A DNA stretch of 48,715 nt from Roseomonas sp. (GTDB lineage: Bacteria > Pseudomonadota > Alphaproteobacteria > Acetobacterales > Acetobacteraceae): the NCBI GenBank assembly GCA_020249465.1, contig JADCFP010000129.1, positions 1 to 48,715 of the forward strand. Reading direction: 5' to 3'. How positions within the stretch are numbered: position 1 is the first letter of the stretch; every line of letters begins with the position of its first letter. The notes beneath the pieces are model-generated. The model saw only the letters and a program-made list of their open reading frames with translations, had not been told where the DNA came from and did no database searches. Position numbers and translations under genes: made by a program. This document shows, one piece after another, positions 34,171 through 43,587 of the stretch.

Positions 34171-35160
34171 ATGGCGATTCTCGAAATTGACAATCTACAA
34201 ACCCATTTCCGCACGCCTGATGGCATCAATCGGGCGGTGGATGGCGTTTCCTTCCATGTTGAGGCCGGGGAGACCTTGGCCGTGGTGGGCGAAAGCGGTT
34301 GCGGCAAATCCGTCACCGCCATGTCCATCCTGCGCCTGATACCGGAACCGCCCGGCAAGCTTGCCGGCGCCATCCGCTTCAATGGCAGGAACCTGCTGGA
34401 ACTTTCAGAAGCCGAAATGCGCGACATTCGCGGCAATGAGATCAGCATGATCTTCCAGGAGCCGATGACGTCGTTGAACCCGGTGCTGACGGTGGGCCGC
34501 CAGATCGGGGAGACACTGCGCCTTCACCAAGGCATGTCAGCGCAACAGGCGGAAGACCGCGCGGTTGATATGCTGAAGCTGGTCGGCATTCCCGAACCGG
34601 AACGCCGCGTGAAGGAATATCCGCACCAGCTTTCGGGCGGCATGCGCCAGCGCGTGATGATTGCCATCGCACTCGCCTGCAACCCGAAGCTACTGATTGC
34701 CGATGAACCAACCACGGCGCTTGATGTGACCATTCAGGCGCAGATTTTGGACCTGATGCGGGATCTCAAGCATCGCGTCGGCGCGGCCATTGTGCTGATC
34801 ACGCATGATCTTGGCGTGGTGGCGGAAGTGGCTGAGCGCGTGGTGGTCATGTATGCCGGTCGCAAGGTGGAAGAAGCGAAGGTTGGGCCCTTGTTCCGGA
34901 CCCCGCGCCATCCCTATACCCAGGGCTTACTCGGGTCCGTGCCGAAGCTTGGGTCCTCGCTGGATGGGACGGAAACGCGCTTGCAGGAAATCCCGGGCCT
35001 GGTGCCGAGCCTGAAGCAGAAGCTGCAGGGCTGCGTCTTCGCCAGCCGCTGCGCCTATGCCACTGATCTATGCCGCAGCGTCGCCCCGGGCCTTGAAGAA
35101 AAGGCGCCCGGTCATATCGTCGCCTGTCATTACGCCGTGAAGGAGGCCGCCGCGGCATGA
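34171..35160 (+). CDS. dppD: Dipeptide/oligopeptide-type ABC transporter ATP-binding protein (DppD-like), system 2
   Basis: 329-residue ATPase. Walker A GESGCGKS (about 41-48), [15 protein letters not shown], signature [17 protein letters not shown], Walker [17 protein letters not shown], switch HDLGVV. The C-terminal domain has [15 protein letters not shown] and a later conserved C, the family cysteine set. It starts 3 nt after dppC and overlaps dppF by ATGA. Confidence 0.93.
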   Translation: MAILEIDNLQTHFRTPDGINRAVDGVSFHVEAGETLAVVGESGCGKSVTAMSILRLIPEPPGKLAGAIRFNGRNLLELSEAEMRDIRGNEISMIFQEPMTSLNPVLTVGRQIGETLRLHQGMSAQQAEDRAVDMLKLVGIPEPERRVKEYPHQLSGGMRQRVMIAIALACNPKLLIADEPTTALDVTIQAQILDLMRDLKHRVGAAIVLITHDLGVVAEVAERVVVMYAGRKVEEAKVGPLFRTPRHPYTQGLLGSVPKLGSSLDGTETRLQEIPGLVPSLKQKLQGCVFASRCAYATDLCRSVAPGLEEKAPGHIVACHYAVKEAAAA

Positions 35161-36188
35161 GCACGCCTCTGCTCGAGGTCAATGACCTCAAAAAACACTT
35201 CCCAATCCGCGCTGGCTTCCTGGGCGGTGTCACCGGCCATGTCTATGCGGTGGATGGCATTTCCTTCTCCATCGCCAAAGGGGAAACCCTGTCGCTGGTG
35301 GGTGAATCCGGCTGCGGTAAATCCACCGTCGGCAAGGCCATTCTGCGCCTGTTTGATATTACGGGTGGCCAAGTGACCTTGGATGGCACGCGGATTGACG
35401 ATATGCCCGCCGGTACGCTTCGCCCGCTGCGCCGGCGCATGCAGGTGGTGTTTCAGGACCCGTATTCCTCGCTAAACCCGCGTATGCGGGTGCGGGATAT
35501 CCTGGCCGAGCCTATCCGCAATTTTGGACTGGCGAAGGATGCGGCTGACCTCGAAAAACGCGTGGGCGACCTGATGGACCGCGTGCGGCTGCCGCGTGAT
35601 GCCGTCGGGCGCTGGCCGCATGAATTCTCGGGCGGGCAGCGCCAGCGTATCGGCATTGCCCGCGCCTTGGCCGCTGAGCCTGACCTGATCATCTGCGATG
35701 AGGCCGTATCGGCGCTGGATGTGTCCGTGAAGGCGCAGATCGTGAACCTGTTGCAGGATTTGCAGAAGGAACTCGGCCTCGCGCTGCTGTTCATCAGCCA
35801 TGATTTGGCGATTGTGGAACACATGACGCATCGCGTGGCGGTCATGTATCTTGGCAAGATCGTGGAAGTGGCCCCGAAGCGGGAGTTGTTTGCCGCGCCC
35901 AAGCACCCCTACACCGAAGCGCTGCTTTCCGCCGTTCCGGTGCCCGAACCGGGGGCGCAGCGGGAACGGATTATCCTGAAGGGCGATGTGCCAAGCCCGA
36001 TCAACCCGCCCAAGGGCTGCCGCTTCCATACGCGCTGCCCCTATGCCTTTGATCGCTGCCGGCAGGATGAACCCGCGCTGCGCCAGACGGAGCCCGGGCA
36101 TTGGTCCGCCTGCCATTTGCATGACCGCCCGGCTGCGGAAAATCCGCTGGCGGGGGCCAAGGGCGCGGCGTTGATCGCAAAACACTGA
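35157..36188 (+). CDS. dppF: Dipeptide/oligopeptide-type ABC transporter ATP-binding protein (DppF-like), system 2
   Basis: 343-residue partner ATPase with [45 protein letters not shown], Walker [15 protein letters not shown] (DEA where DEP is usual) and [23 protein letters not shown]. The C-terminal [15 protein letters not shown] is typical. It is the last gene of the operon; a GC-rich hairpin follows 8 nt after the stop. Confidence 0.93.
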   Translation: MSTPLLEVNDLKKHFPIRAGFLGGVTGHVYAVDGISFSIAKGETLSLVGESGCGKSTVGKAILRLFDITGGQVTLDGTRIDDMPAGTLRPLRRRMQVVFQDPYSSLNPRMRVRDILAEPIRNFGLAKDAADLEKRVGDLMDRVRLPRDAVGRWPHEFSGGQRQRIGIARALAAEPDLIICDEAVSALDVSVKAQIVNLLQDLQKELGLALLFISHDLAIVEHMTHRVAVMYLGKIVEVAPKRELFAAPKHPYTEALLSAVPVPEPGAQRERIILKGDVPSPINPPKGCRFHTRCPYAFDRCRQDEPALRQTEPGHWSACHLHDRPAAENPLAGAKGAALIAKH

Positions 36189-36196
36189 AGCAGGTG

Positions 36197-36220
36197 GGCG
36201 CCCCCTTGCGTTGGGGCGCC
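36197..36220 (+). terminator. Hairpin at the end of the second peptide-transporter operon
   Basis: Perfect 8-bp stem GGCGCCCC/GGGGCGCC with an 8-nt loop. Only TT follows, so strong intrinsic termination is not certain; mRNA end protection is equally possible. Confidence 0.5.
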
Positions 36221-36337
36221 TTCCGCAGGCAAGATTTCATATTGAAAAGCTTGACGAAGCCCCGCCTTACAGGTGAGGCTCTGGGTTGAAACACCCCTGG
36301 CCAATGGTCCGGGCAGAACATGATTGGGAGACGCGCT

Positions 36338-36841
36338 ATGCCGCAGGTGACACTGACCGTGAATGGTCAAACCCATACCGCCGAGGTTGAAGGCCGCACG
36401 CTTTTGGTGGAAATGCTGCGCGAAAAGCTCCGCATGACCGGCACGCATGTCGGCTGCGATACCAGCCAATGCGGCGCCTGCGTGGTGCATGTGAATGGCG
36501 AAAGCGTGAAATCCTGCACGACCCTCGCGGTGATGTGCAATGGCGCCAATGTCACCACCATTGAAGGCCTCGCGGCTGCTGATGGCACGCTGCATGTGAT
36601 GCAGGAAGCCTTCCGCGAATACCACGCGCTGCAATGCGGCTTCTGCACGCCGGGCATGGTGATGAGTGCGATTGACCTTGTGAACAAGCACCCGAATGGC
36701 ATCACGGAACAGCAAATCCGCGAAGGGCTGGAAGGCAATCTCTGCCGCTGCACGGGCTATCACAATATCGTCAAGGCCATCGCGGCGGCGGCAGAAGTAA
36801 TGCAGGGCAAGCGCAGCGAAATGGCGCGCGCCGCTGACTAA
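36338..36841 (+). CDS. coxS: CoxS-type [2Fe-2S] subunit of a xanthine-oxidase-family molybdenum hydroxylase
   Basis: 167-residue iron-sulfur subunit, cytosolic. The plant-type cluster cysteines are [21 protein letters not shown] (about 41-61). The second cluster cysteines are CGFCTPG (about 102) and CRCTGY (about 137). GGGAG lies 7 nt before ATG 36338; ATG 36320 would extend it by six residues without a site. It transfers electrons from the molybdenum centre of CoxL to the flavin of CoxM. A 166-nt gap separates it from coxL, unusual for this cluster and possibly holding a second promoter. Confidence 0.92.
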   Translation: MPQVTLTVNGQTHTAEVEGRTLLVEMLREKLRMTGTHVGCDTSQCGACVVHVNGESVKSCTTLAVMCNGANVTTIEGLAAADGTLHVMQEAFREYHALQCGFCTPGMVMSAIDLVNKHPNGITEQQIREGLEGNLCRCTGYHNIVKAIAAAAEVMQGKRSEMARAAD

Positions 36842-37007
36842 TGGGGCAGGGGTATAGCGTGATCCGTATTACGTATCCCGCTGTCTCTTGTTTTGAGCGA
36901 CTGATTCACCGCTCCGGTGATTCCACCTTCGCGGATCAGGCGCTGCCCCACCTTCGCGTCCGTTAAAGGTCGCATCAAAACAATCAGCCTGATGGGAGGC
37001 GATAGAC

Positions 37008-39398
37008 ATGAACGTGGTGACACCCTTCGAAGGTATCGGCGCCAGCGTCCGCCGCAAGGAAGATTTCCGCTTCCTGCAGGGGCGGGGCGCTTACACGGAT
37101 GATGCGGATAAGCCCGGCCAATTGCATGCCTGGATCCTGCGCAGCCCGCACGCCCATGCCCGCATCAAATCCGTGGACATCTCGGCAGCCGCTTCCATGC
37201 CGGGTGTCGTCGAAATCTACACCGGCGCCGATATGGCGAAGGATGGCGTGGGTGGCCTGCCTTGCGGTTGGCAGATCCACAACAAGGATGGTTCGCCCAT
37301 GGCCGAACCGCCGCATCCCGTGCTGGCACACGAAAAGGTGCGCCATGTGGGCGACCCGGTGGCCGTTGCCATTGCCGCGACACGCCAGCAGGCGCGAGAT
37401 GCTGCCGAAGCCATTGCGGTTGATTACGAAGTTCTGCCCGCCGCCGCCACCATGGATGCGGCGCTGAAGCCTGGTGCCGCCGCCATTCATGACGGTGTCG
37501 CCGGCAACCTCTGCTATGATTGGCACATCGGCGATAAGGCCGTGGTGGATGCCGCCTTTGCCGGTGCCGCGCATGTGGTGAAATTCGATCTGGTGAATAA
37601 CCGCCTGATCCCGAATGCCATGGAACCCCGTTCTGCGGTTGGCGAGTTTGATCGCACCACGGGCGATTATACACTCACCACCACCAGCCAGAACCCGCAT
37701 GTCATTCGCCTACTGATGGGCGCCCATGTGCTACATCTGCCGGAATCGAAGCTGCGCGTGATTGCGCCTGATGTCGGCGGCGGCTTCGGCAGCAAGATTT
37801 ACCATTATGCGGAAGAAGCCATCGTCACCTGGTCTGCCGGCAAGCTCGGCCGCCCGGTGCGCTGGACAGCGGATCGCACCGAAAGCTTCATGTCGGATGC
37901 CCATGGCCGCGACCATGTGAGCCACACGGAATTGGCGCTGGATGCCAATGGCAAGATCCTCGGGCTTCGTGTTTCCACCCTTGCGAATATGGGCGCCTAT
38001 CTGTCCACCTTCGCGCCTTGCGTGCCGACCTATCTTTACGCCACGCTGCTAGCGGGCGTTTACACGACGCCGGTGATCTATTGCGAAGTGAAGGCGGTCT
38101 TCACCAATACCGTGCCGGTGGATGCCTATCGCGGCGCCGGTCGGCCGGAAGCGACCTTCCTGCTGGAACGCTTGATGGATGTGGCGGCGAAGCAAACCGG
38201 CATTGACCGGGTGGAACTCCGTCGGCGGAACTTCATCCAGCCCGATCAATTCCCCTATCAAACGCCGGTCGCGCTGCAATATGACAGCGGCAATTACCAC
38301 GCCACACTTGATCAGGCGATGGCATCCGCCGATTGGGCCGGCTTTCCGGCGCGGCGTGCGGAGGCCGCCAAGCGCGGTAAGCTGCGCGGCATTGGCTGTT
38401 CCACCTATCTGGAAGCCTGCGGAATCGCGCCTTCCGCCGTGGTTGGCAGCCTTGGTGCTCGCGCGGGTCTTTATGAGGTCGGCACCATCCGCGTGCACCC
38501 AACCGGCAGCGTGACGGTGCTGACCGGCGCGCATAGCCATGGCCAGGGGCACGAGACCACCTTCGCGCAGCTTGTTGCCGATAAGCTTGGGGTGCCGGTG
38601 GCACAGGTTGATATCGTGCATGGCGATACCGCCAAGGTGCCCTTTGGGATGGGGACCTACGGGTCACGCAGCCTTGCCGTGGGTGGTAGTGCGATGATGA
38701 AGGCGATGGACAAGATCATCGCCAAGGGCAAGCGCATCGCGGCACATCTGATGGAAGCCTCGGTCGATGACATCGAATTCGAACGCGGCACTTTCCGCGT
38801 TGCGGGTACCGATAAGACCAAGGCCCTGGTGGATATCAGCGTCGCTGCTTACGTGCCGCATAATTACCCGATTGAGGAATTGGAACCGGGCCTGGAAGAA
38901 ACCGCCTTCTATGATCCGAAGAACTTCACCTATCCGGGTGGTTGCCATATCGCGGAGGTGGAGATTGATCCAGAAACCGGCCGCGCTGCCGTGGTGAATT
39001 TCACCGCCGTGGATGATGTGGGCCGCGTGATCAACCCGATGATTGTGGAAGGCCAGGTGCAGGGCGGTGTCGCGCAGGGGATCGGGCAGGCCTTGCTTGA
39101 AACCTGCGTCTATGACGCGGATGGCCAGCTGCTATCCGGTTCCATGATGGATTATACCATGCCAAGGGCGGATGATCTGCCGCCCGTTTCGGTCGCCACC
39201 CACACCACGCTTTGCACCCACAACCCGCTTGGCGTGAAGGGCTGCGGCGAAGTGGGCGCGATTGGCTCACCGCCTGCCGTGATCAACGCGGTGGTGGATG
39301 CGCTATCCGATTATGGCGTCACCCATGTTGAGATGCCGGCGACCCCGGCGAAGCTCTGGCAGATCATCAATAGCGGCCGCCGCGCGGCGGCAGAATAA
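37008..39398 (+). CDS. coxL: CoxL-type molybdenum-cofactor catalytic subunit, form II (not a CO dehydrogenase)
   Basis: 796-residue catalytic subunit of a xanthine-oxidase-family hydroxylase, binding the molybdopterin cofactor. The N-terminal domain begins [23 protein letters not shown]. Cofactor motifs include [32 protein letters not shown] and [12 protein letters not shown]. The catalytic Glu lies in [11 protein letters not shown] near the C-terminus. The loop [11 protein letters not shown] is the form II signature; true CO-oxidising CoxL carries AYRCSFR with an active-site Cys, which is absent. So it is a hydroxylase of an N-heterocycle, aldehyde or other small molecule, not proven to oxidise CO. 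GGGAGG precedes the start. Gene order S-L-M differs from the M-S-L order of carboxydotrophs. Confidence 0.92.
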   Translation: MNVVTPFEGIGASVRRKEDFRFLQGRGAYTDDADKPGQLHAWILRSPHAHARIKSVDISAAASMPGVVEIYTGADMAKDGVGGLPCGWQIHNKDGSPMAEPPHPVLAHEKVRHVGDPVAVAIAATRQQARDAAEAIAVDYEVLPAAATMDAALKPGAAAIHDGVAGNLCYDWHIGDKAVVDAAFAGAAHVVKFDLVNNRLIPNAMEPRSAVGEFDRTTGDYTLTTTSQNPHVIRLLMGAHVLHLPESKLRVIAPDVGGGFGSKIYHYAEEAIVTWSAGKLGRPVRWTADRTESFMSDAHGRDHVSHTELALDANGKILGLRVSTLANMGAYLSTFAPCVPTYLYATLLAGVYTTPVIYCEVKAVFTNTVPVDAYRGAGRPEATFLLERLMDVAAKQTGIDRVELRRRNFIQPDQFPYQTPVALQYDSGNYHATLDQAMASADWAGFPARRAEAAKRGKLRGIGCSTYLEACGIAPSAVVGSLGARAGLYEVGTIRVHPTGSVTVLTGAHSHGQGHETTFAQLVADKLGVPVAQVDIVHGDTAKVPFGMGTYGSRSLAVGGSAMMKAMDKIIAKGKRIAAHLMEASVDDIEFERGTFRVAGTDKTKALVDISVAAYVPHNYPIEELEPGLEETAFYDPKNFTYPGGCHIAEVEIDPETGRAAVVNFTAVDDVGRVINPMIVEGQVQGGVAQGIGQALLETCVYDADGQLLSGSMMDYTMPRADDLPPVSVATHTTLCTHNPLGVKGCGEVGAIGSPPAVINAVVDALSDYGVTHVEMPATPAKLWQIINSGRRAAAE

Positions 39399-39410
39399 GG
39401 AACAAGATCC

Positions 39411-40202
39411 ATGTATGATTTCGCCTATCACAAGCCCACCAACCTTGCCGATGCCGCGAAGCTTTTGGCTGATCCGGATGCCAAGGCGGTCTCTGGCGGG
39501 CATACGCTGATCCCGGCGCTGAAGCACCGGCTGAACAAGCCATCAGCGCTGGTGGATTTGTCCGGCATTGCGGAGATGAAGGGCATTCGCCGTCAGGGTA
39601 ATGCCATCATCATCGGCGCGCTGACGCGCCATGTGGAAGTCGCCAATAGCGCGGAAGTGAAGGCCGCCATTTCGGCTTTGGCCTATATGGCGTCCCATAT
39701 CGGTGATGTGCAGGTGCGCAATCGCGGCACGATTGGTGGTTCGGTTTCCAATAACGACCCTGCGGCGGATTACCCGGCAGCCGTGCTTGGCCTTGGCGCC
39801 ACCATCCATACCAATAAGCGCAAGATCGCCGCTGATGATTTCTTCCAGGGCATGTTCACGACAGCTTTGGCAGCGGATGAGATTTTGGTGGCGGTGGAAT
39901 TCCCGATCCCAGAGAAGGCCGGCTATGCCAAGATGAAGAACCCGGCCAGCCGTTACGTCATGGCGGGTGTATTCGTCTCCAAGGGTGCGGGGGGCGTGCG
40001 GGTTGCGGTCAATGGCGCCGGGCCTTGCGTGTTCCGGCAGGCCGATATGGAAAAGGCGCTCGCGGCCAATTGGTCCGCCAATGCGGTGGCCGGCATCAGC
40101 CAATCCGCCGATGGCCTCAATAGCGATATCCATGGCAGCGCCGAATATCGCGCCCATCTGGTGGGCGTGATGGCCAAGCGCGCGCTGGCAGCAGCCGTCT
40201 GA
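39411..40202 (+). CDS. coxM: CoxM-type FAD-binding subunit of molybdenum hydroxylase
   Basis: 263-residue flavoprotein subunit. FAD-binding motifs are KAVSGGHTLIPALKHRL (about 25-41; commonly AGGxxLxP) and RNRGTIGGSVSNNDPAADYPA (about 103-123). It starts 12 nt after coxL and closes the S-L-M operon, followed by a UUCG-tetraloop terminator. Together with CoxS and CoxL it forms the (alpha-beta-gamma)2 complex expected of the family. No accessory coxD/E/F/G maturation gene is found in this window. Confidence 0.92.
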   Translation: MYDFAYHKPTNLADAAKLLADPDAKAVSGGHTLIPALKHRLNKPSALVDLSGIAEMKGIRRQGNAIIIGALTRHVEVANSAEVKAAISALAYMASHIGDVQVRNRGTIGGSVSNNDPAADYPAAVLGLGATIHTNKRKIAADDFFQGMFTTALAADEILVAVEFPIPEKAGYAKMKNPASRYVMAGVFVSKGAGGVRVAVNGAGPCVFRQADMEKALAANWSANAVAGISQSADGLNSDIHGSAEYRAHLVGVMAKRALAAAV

Positions 40203-40229
40203 AGCGCTTTCGGCTTCCGCAACATAAAA

Positions 40230-40255
40230 AATGGCGGCCTTCGGGTCGCCATTTG
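40230..40255 (+). terminator. UUCG-capped hairpin after coxM
   Basis: An 11-bp stem (AAATGGCGGCC with GGTCGCCATTT, including one G-T pair) capped by a TTCG tetraloop closed by C-G, the extra-stable class. T content after the stem is modest (GCGTTT). Confidence 0.7.
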
Positions 40256-40332
40256 CGTTTCCGGCCCTGGCCTGCTGGCACCCCGCGCACTTCTGCGCCA
40301 TGATCGATCAATAAGTCACGGGAGAAGCCGCC

Positions 40333-40737
40333 ATGGAAATCAACAATCCCGAGATCATCGCCGAAGTCCGCGCGGTGTTTGACCGCTATGAAGCCGCCAT
40401 CGCCGCCAATGATGCGGCGGTGTTGGACAGCTCCTTCTGGGATGATCCCCGCGTGGTGCGTTACGGCATCACGGAACTGCTCTACGGCATTGACGCCATT
40501 CGCGCCTTCCGCGCCAGCGTGAAATCCTATGCGCCGCGTGCGCAGAAGAAGATCACCATCACCACCTTCGGGCGCGACTTCGCGACCACAAATCTGGAAT
40601 TTCAGCGCCTGGATAGCGGGTTGATCGGGCGCGAGACCAAAATCATGGCGCGTATCCCGGAACATGGCTGGCGCATTGTCTCCGCCCATGTCTCACTAAT
40701 GGCGCAAACCGATCCGGGCCGTGTGGCGAAAGGCTGA
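40333..40737 (+). CDS. AtzH/HpxZ-like protein (DUF3225, NTF2-like fold)
   Basis: 134-residue small protein of the SnoaL/NTF2-like DUF3225 family, known as HpxZ beside oxalurate-degradation genes and as AtzH in s-triazine (cyanuric acid) degradation. Family landmarks are INNPEIIAEVRAVFDRYEAAIAANDAAVLDSSFW, VRYGITELLYGIDAIRAFR and FATTNLEFQRL. GGGAGAAG precedes the ATG. Unlike those cases no amidase is beside it; its neighbours are coxM upstream and a GST-like isomerase downstream. It may act on a urea-type or amide intermediate from the hydroxylase, which is inference. Confidence 0.84.
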   Translation: MEINNPEIIAEVRAVFDRYEAAIAANDAAVLDSSFWDDPRVVRYGITELLYGIDAIRAFRASVKSYAPRAQKKITITTFGRDFATTNLEFQRLDSGLIGRETKIMARIPEHGWRIVSAHVSLMAQTDPGRVAKG

Positions 40738-40741
40738 TGCC

Positions 40742-41392
40742 ATGAGCAAAACCGTCGAATGCTTCTATACGCTCTCCTCCCCCTGGATGTATCTGGGGGG
40801 CAAACAATTATCCGAAATCATCAAGCGCCACGGCGCCAATCTTGTGCTGCGGCCTTATGATTTCCGCCTGGTGGTGCCGCATACGGGGGGCATTGCGCTC
40901 CGTACCCGCCCGGAGCCGCGACAGGATTACCATGCGCTGGAACTGGACCGCTGGGCGCTCCATCTTGGCATCCCGATCAAGCTGAAGCCAAAGCACTACC
41001 CACCAACAGATCAGCGGCAGGCCGGCCATATGGTCATGGCGGCGGCAGCGCGCGGCATGGATGCGATGCGGCTTTCCCATGCGCTGCTGACCGCGCTTTG
41101 GCTGGAAGACCGTGACATTGCCGACCCGCACATTCGCGTTGCCATCGCCGAAGAACAGGGCATGCCAGGCGAAAGCCTGCACCGGGAAGAAGAAAGTGCG
41201 AGCATCCAGGCGGAGTTCGACCGCAACAACCGCGACGCCATCGCCCGCGGCGTCTTCGGCGCCCCCACCTATGTCTGCGAGGAGCTGTTCCTCTGGGGCC
41301 AGGACCGGCTGTTTTTTCTGGACAAGTATCTGAGCGGCCAGCCCGTACAATCCGGCCCGGTCAAGACCATCGCCAAGACCCGGGCGCGCTGA
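40742..41392 (+). CDS. 2-hydroxychromene-2-carboxylate isomerase / DsbA-kappa-GST family protein
   Basis: 216-residue thioredoxin-fold protein. The N-terminal VECFYTLSSPWMYLGGKQLSEII contains the kappa-class serine site (SSPWMYLG) instead of a CxxC. RPYDFRLVVPHTGG, GVFGAPTYVCEELFLWGQDRLFFLDKYL are characteristic. Family members isomerise hydroxychromene carboxylate in naphthalene degradation or act as GSTs. It starts 4 nt after the DUF3225 gene, so probably the same transcript. ATG 40742 is preferred over GTG 40721, which lies inside the upstream gene. Confidence 0.86.
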   Translation: MSKTVECFYTLSSPWMYLGGKQLSEIIKRHGANLVLRPYDFRLVVPHTGGIALRTRPEPRQDYHALELDRWALHLGIPIKLKPKHYPPTDQRQAGHMVMAAAARGMDAMRLSHALLTALWLEDRDIADPHIRVAIAEEQGMPGESLHREEESASIQAEFDRNNRDAIARGVFGAPTYVCEELFLWGQDRLFFLDKYLSGQPVQSGPVKTIAKTRAR

Positions 41393-41394
41393 GC

Positions 41395-42666
41395 ATGCCG
41401 CGCCATGTCGTGGTGATCGGTGCTGGCGCGGTTGGCGCTGCCTCGGCGCTTGCGGCGCTGAAGGAAGGCTACCGCGTCACCATCCTCGATCCCGGAGAGC
41501 CCGGCGGGGACCAGGCGGCATCCTATGGCAATGGCTGCTGGCTCAGCCCCATGTCGGTGATCCCGCCGGCGGTGCCGGGCATTTGGAAGAAGCTGCCGAA
41601 ATTCCTCTCGGACCCGCTGGGGCCTCTCGCCATTCGCTGGAGCTATTTGCCGAAGGTCGCGCCCTGGCTGATCCGCTATCTGGCGTCCGGCTGGCGCTGG
41701 GAAGATGTGGCGAAGACGGCGGGGGCGCTCCGCCCGCTGGTGCAGGATGCGCCCCGGCTGCACAAGGCTTTGGCTGACCAGGCCGGGGTTGGCCATCTGA
41801 TCGAAAGGCGGGGGCTGATGTACATCTACCCCTCCCGCGCCGATTTTGAGGCTGAACGGAAGGCCTGGGACATTCGCCACCAGGTCGGCGTGCGCTGGAT
41901 TGAACTTGACGCGGATGAACTGCGCCAGCGGGAACCGGAGCTCGACCGCCGCTACGGTTTCGGCATTTTCGTGGATGAGGGCGGGCATTGCACCGACCCT
42001 GGCGCCTATGTCGCGGCCCTGATTGCCCTTGCCCAAGCCGAGGGTGCCAAGCTGCACCGCGACCACGCTACCGGTTTCCGCATTGAAGCCGGGCGGTTGC
42101 TTGCCGTGACGACAGGGCAGGGGGAGGTCGCCTGCGATGCCGCCGTGATCGCCGCTGGAGTGCATTCCAAGCCGCTGGCACGGGCTGCTGGGGATGATGT
42201 GCCGCTCGAGAGCGAACGCGGCTATCACGCGGAAATCAGCGCGCCCGAGGTCTCACCCCGCCACGGGCTGATGCCATCCGATGGCAAAATGTCCATCATG
42301 CGCACCGCGCGTGGTTTGCGTTGCGCGGGGCAGGTGGAAATTGCCGGAATTGACGCCGCGCCGAATTGGCAAAGGGCGGAAATCCTGAAAAATCATCTGC
42401 TTGGCTGCTTTCCTGCCCTGCCGCGCGATCTGCCGACGGGGCGGGTGAAATTCTGGCTTGGGCATCGGCCTTCCATGCCCGATGGCATGCCCTGCCTTGG
42501 TCCATCGCGCGCGACGCCGGATGTGATCCACGCCTTTGGCCATGGCCATACGGGGCTGGTAGGCGCCGCCCGGACCGGGGAGGTGGTGGGGGCTTTGCTT
42601 GCGGGCCGTAGCCCGCCAATCCCCATCACCGCCTTCGACTCGCGGCGATTCAAGGCGTTTTTTTAG
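41395..42666 (+). CDS. FAD-dependent amine oxidase/D-amino acid dehydrogenase (DAO family)
   Basis: 423-residue flavoprotein. The Rossmann motif is VVVIGAGAVGAASALAALKEGYRVTILDP (4-32). SYGNGCWLSP, DEGGHCTDPGAYVAAL, and FGHGHTGLVGAARTGEVV near the C-terminus mark the DadA-like branch. It deaminates an amine or D-amino acid and passes electrons to quinone or oxygen. It starts 2 nt after the isomerase stop, in the same operon. Substrate unknown. Confidence 0.88.
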   Translation: MPRHVVVIGAGAVGAASALAALKEGYRVTILDPGEPGGDQAASYGNGCWLSPMSVIPPAVPGIWKKLPKFLSDPLGPLAIRWSYLPKVAPWLIRYLASGWRWEDVAKTAGALRPLVQDAPRLHKALADQAGVGHLIERRGLMYIYPSRADFEAERKAWDIRHQVGVRWIELDADELRQREPELDRRYGFGIFVDEGGHCTDPGAYVAALIALAQAEGAKLHRDHATGFRIEAGRLLAVTTGQGEVACDAAVIAAGVHSKPLARAAGDDVPLESERGYHAEISAPEVSPRHGLMPSDGKMSIMRTARGLRCAGQVEIAGIDAAPNWQRAEILKNHLLGCFPALPRDLPTGRVKFWLGHRPSMPDGMPCLGPSRATPDVIHAFGHGHTGLVGAARTGEVVGALLAGRSPPIPITAFDSRRFKAFF

Positions 42667-42783
42667 CCTTTCGTACGCTTCACTTAAGATTTTTCTCGCT
42701 TTTCGTGAAACGAGGTGTCATGCTGCCAAATACCAGCGTTGCATCCCGCGCGTTGCGGTCATTTATGTGTGGATAGTCAAACA

Positions 42784-43545
42784 GTGTTTCCTGAAAACGA
42801 GCACCAGGATAGCACCGGGCCGATCGAGGCCGAGGTGAAGTGGTATAACTCCCGTAAAGGCTTCGGCTTCGTACTGGGACCAGATGGGCAGGATGTGTTT
42901 TTTCACGCCTCTGCCCTGACAGAGGCAGGCATTGAGCCGCCCGATACCGGCGACAAGCTGGTATGCGAGATTGGGTCTGACCGGCAGGGCCGGCGCCTGA
43001 TCACGCGGATCATGCAGCTGAAGAAGGGCGAAGGCGGTGGCGAAGCGCGCCCGCCGCGCCGTGAATTCGGCGGCGGTGGCGGCTTTGGGGATCGTCCCCC
43101 GCGCCGCGATTTCGGGGACCGTCCCCCGCGCCGTGATTTCGGTGATCGCCCCCCGCGCCGTGATTTCGGCGGTGGCGGCGGCTTTGGTGGCGGTGGCTTC
43201 GGTGATCGTCCCCCGCGCCGTGACTTCGGTGGTGGCGGCGGCTTCGGCGGTGGCGGTGGCTTTGGCGATCGTCCCCCGCGTCGTGATTTCGGGGATCGTC
43301 CGCCGCGGCGCGAATTCAACCGCGATGAAGGCGGCCCGACCTATGACATCGCTGGCACGGTCAAGTGGTTTGATCAGGTGCGCGGCTTTGGCTTCGTGAC
43401 GCCGGAAGATGGCGGCCAGGATGTCTTCCTGCATTCATCGGTGCTGCAACGCGCCGGCAAGCAGGATGTGCAGCAGGGCGAAAAGGTCGCCCTTGAAGTG
43501 CGCGATGGTCAGCGCGGCCGCCAGGCCGTGAATATGAAGGACTGA
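42784..43545 (+). CDS. Two-domain cold-shock (CspA-like) protein with Gly/Arg repeat linker
   Basis: 253-residue RNA/ssDNA-binding protein. CSD1 (about 13-80) has RNP1 KGFGFVLG and RNP2 VFFHASAL. The linker (about 89-180) contains seven RPPRR(D/E)F units separated by FGD or GGGGGF runs. CSD2 (about 186-253) has RGFGFV and DVFLHSSVL. The start is uncertain: I prefer GTG 42784 (protein MFPENEHQ) because CSD1 begins soon after; the frame is open to GTG 42715, but that N-terminus (four Cys, no homology I can see) is unconvincing. The region between the previous stop (42666) and 42784 would be a leader of about 100 nt, as cold-shock genes often have. Confidence 0.9.
   Translation: MFPENEHQDSTGPIEAEVKWYNSRKGFGFVLGPDGQDVFFHASALTEAGIEPPDTGDKLVCEIGSDRQGRRLITRIMQLKKGEGGGEARPPRREFGGGGGFGDRPPRRDFGDRPPRRDFGDRPPRRDFGGGGGFGGGGFGDRPPRRDFGGGGGFGGGGGFGDRPPRRDFGDRPPRREFNRDEGGPTYDIAGTVKWFDQVRGFGFVTPEDGGQDVFLHSSVLQRAGKQDVQQGEKVALEVRDGQRGRQAVNMKD
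43048..43320. repeat. In-gene degenerate tandem repeat encoding RPPRR(D/E)F units
   Basis: Seven degenerate copies of a CGTCCCCCGCGCCGTGAT-like unit with variable GGC/GGT glycine spacers. The array is in frame inside the cold-shock gene, and identity between units is high enough for slippage-driven length variation. Confidence 0.8.
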
Positions 43546-43587
43546 AGCAGCCAGCGTTGTGGTCCATTGGGCTGCAACGGGGCTGAG

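Noticed and set aside
37008-39398. Aerobic carbon-monoxide dehydrogenase
   Set aside because: The AYRCSFR loop with the active-site Cys is missing; [11 protein letters not shown] is form II.
43048-43320. Possible CRISPR-like or satellite array
   Set aside because: The repeats are in frame and encode RPPRR(D/E)F protein repeats; spacers are glycine codons, not unique sequence.
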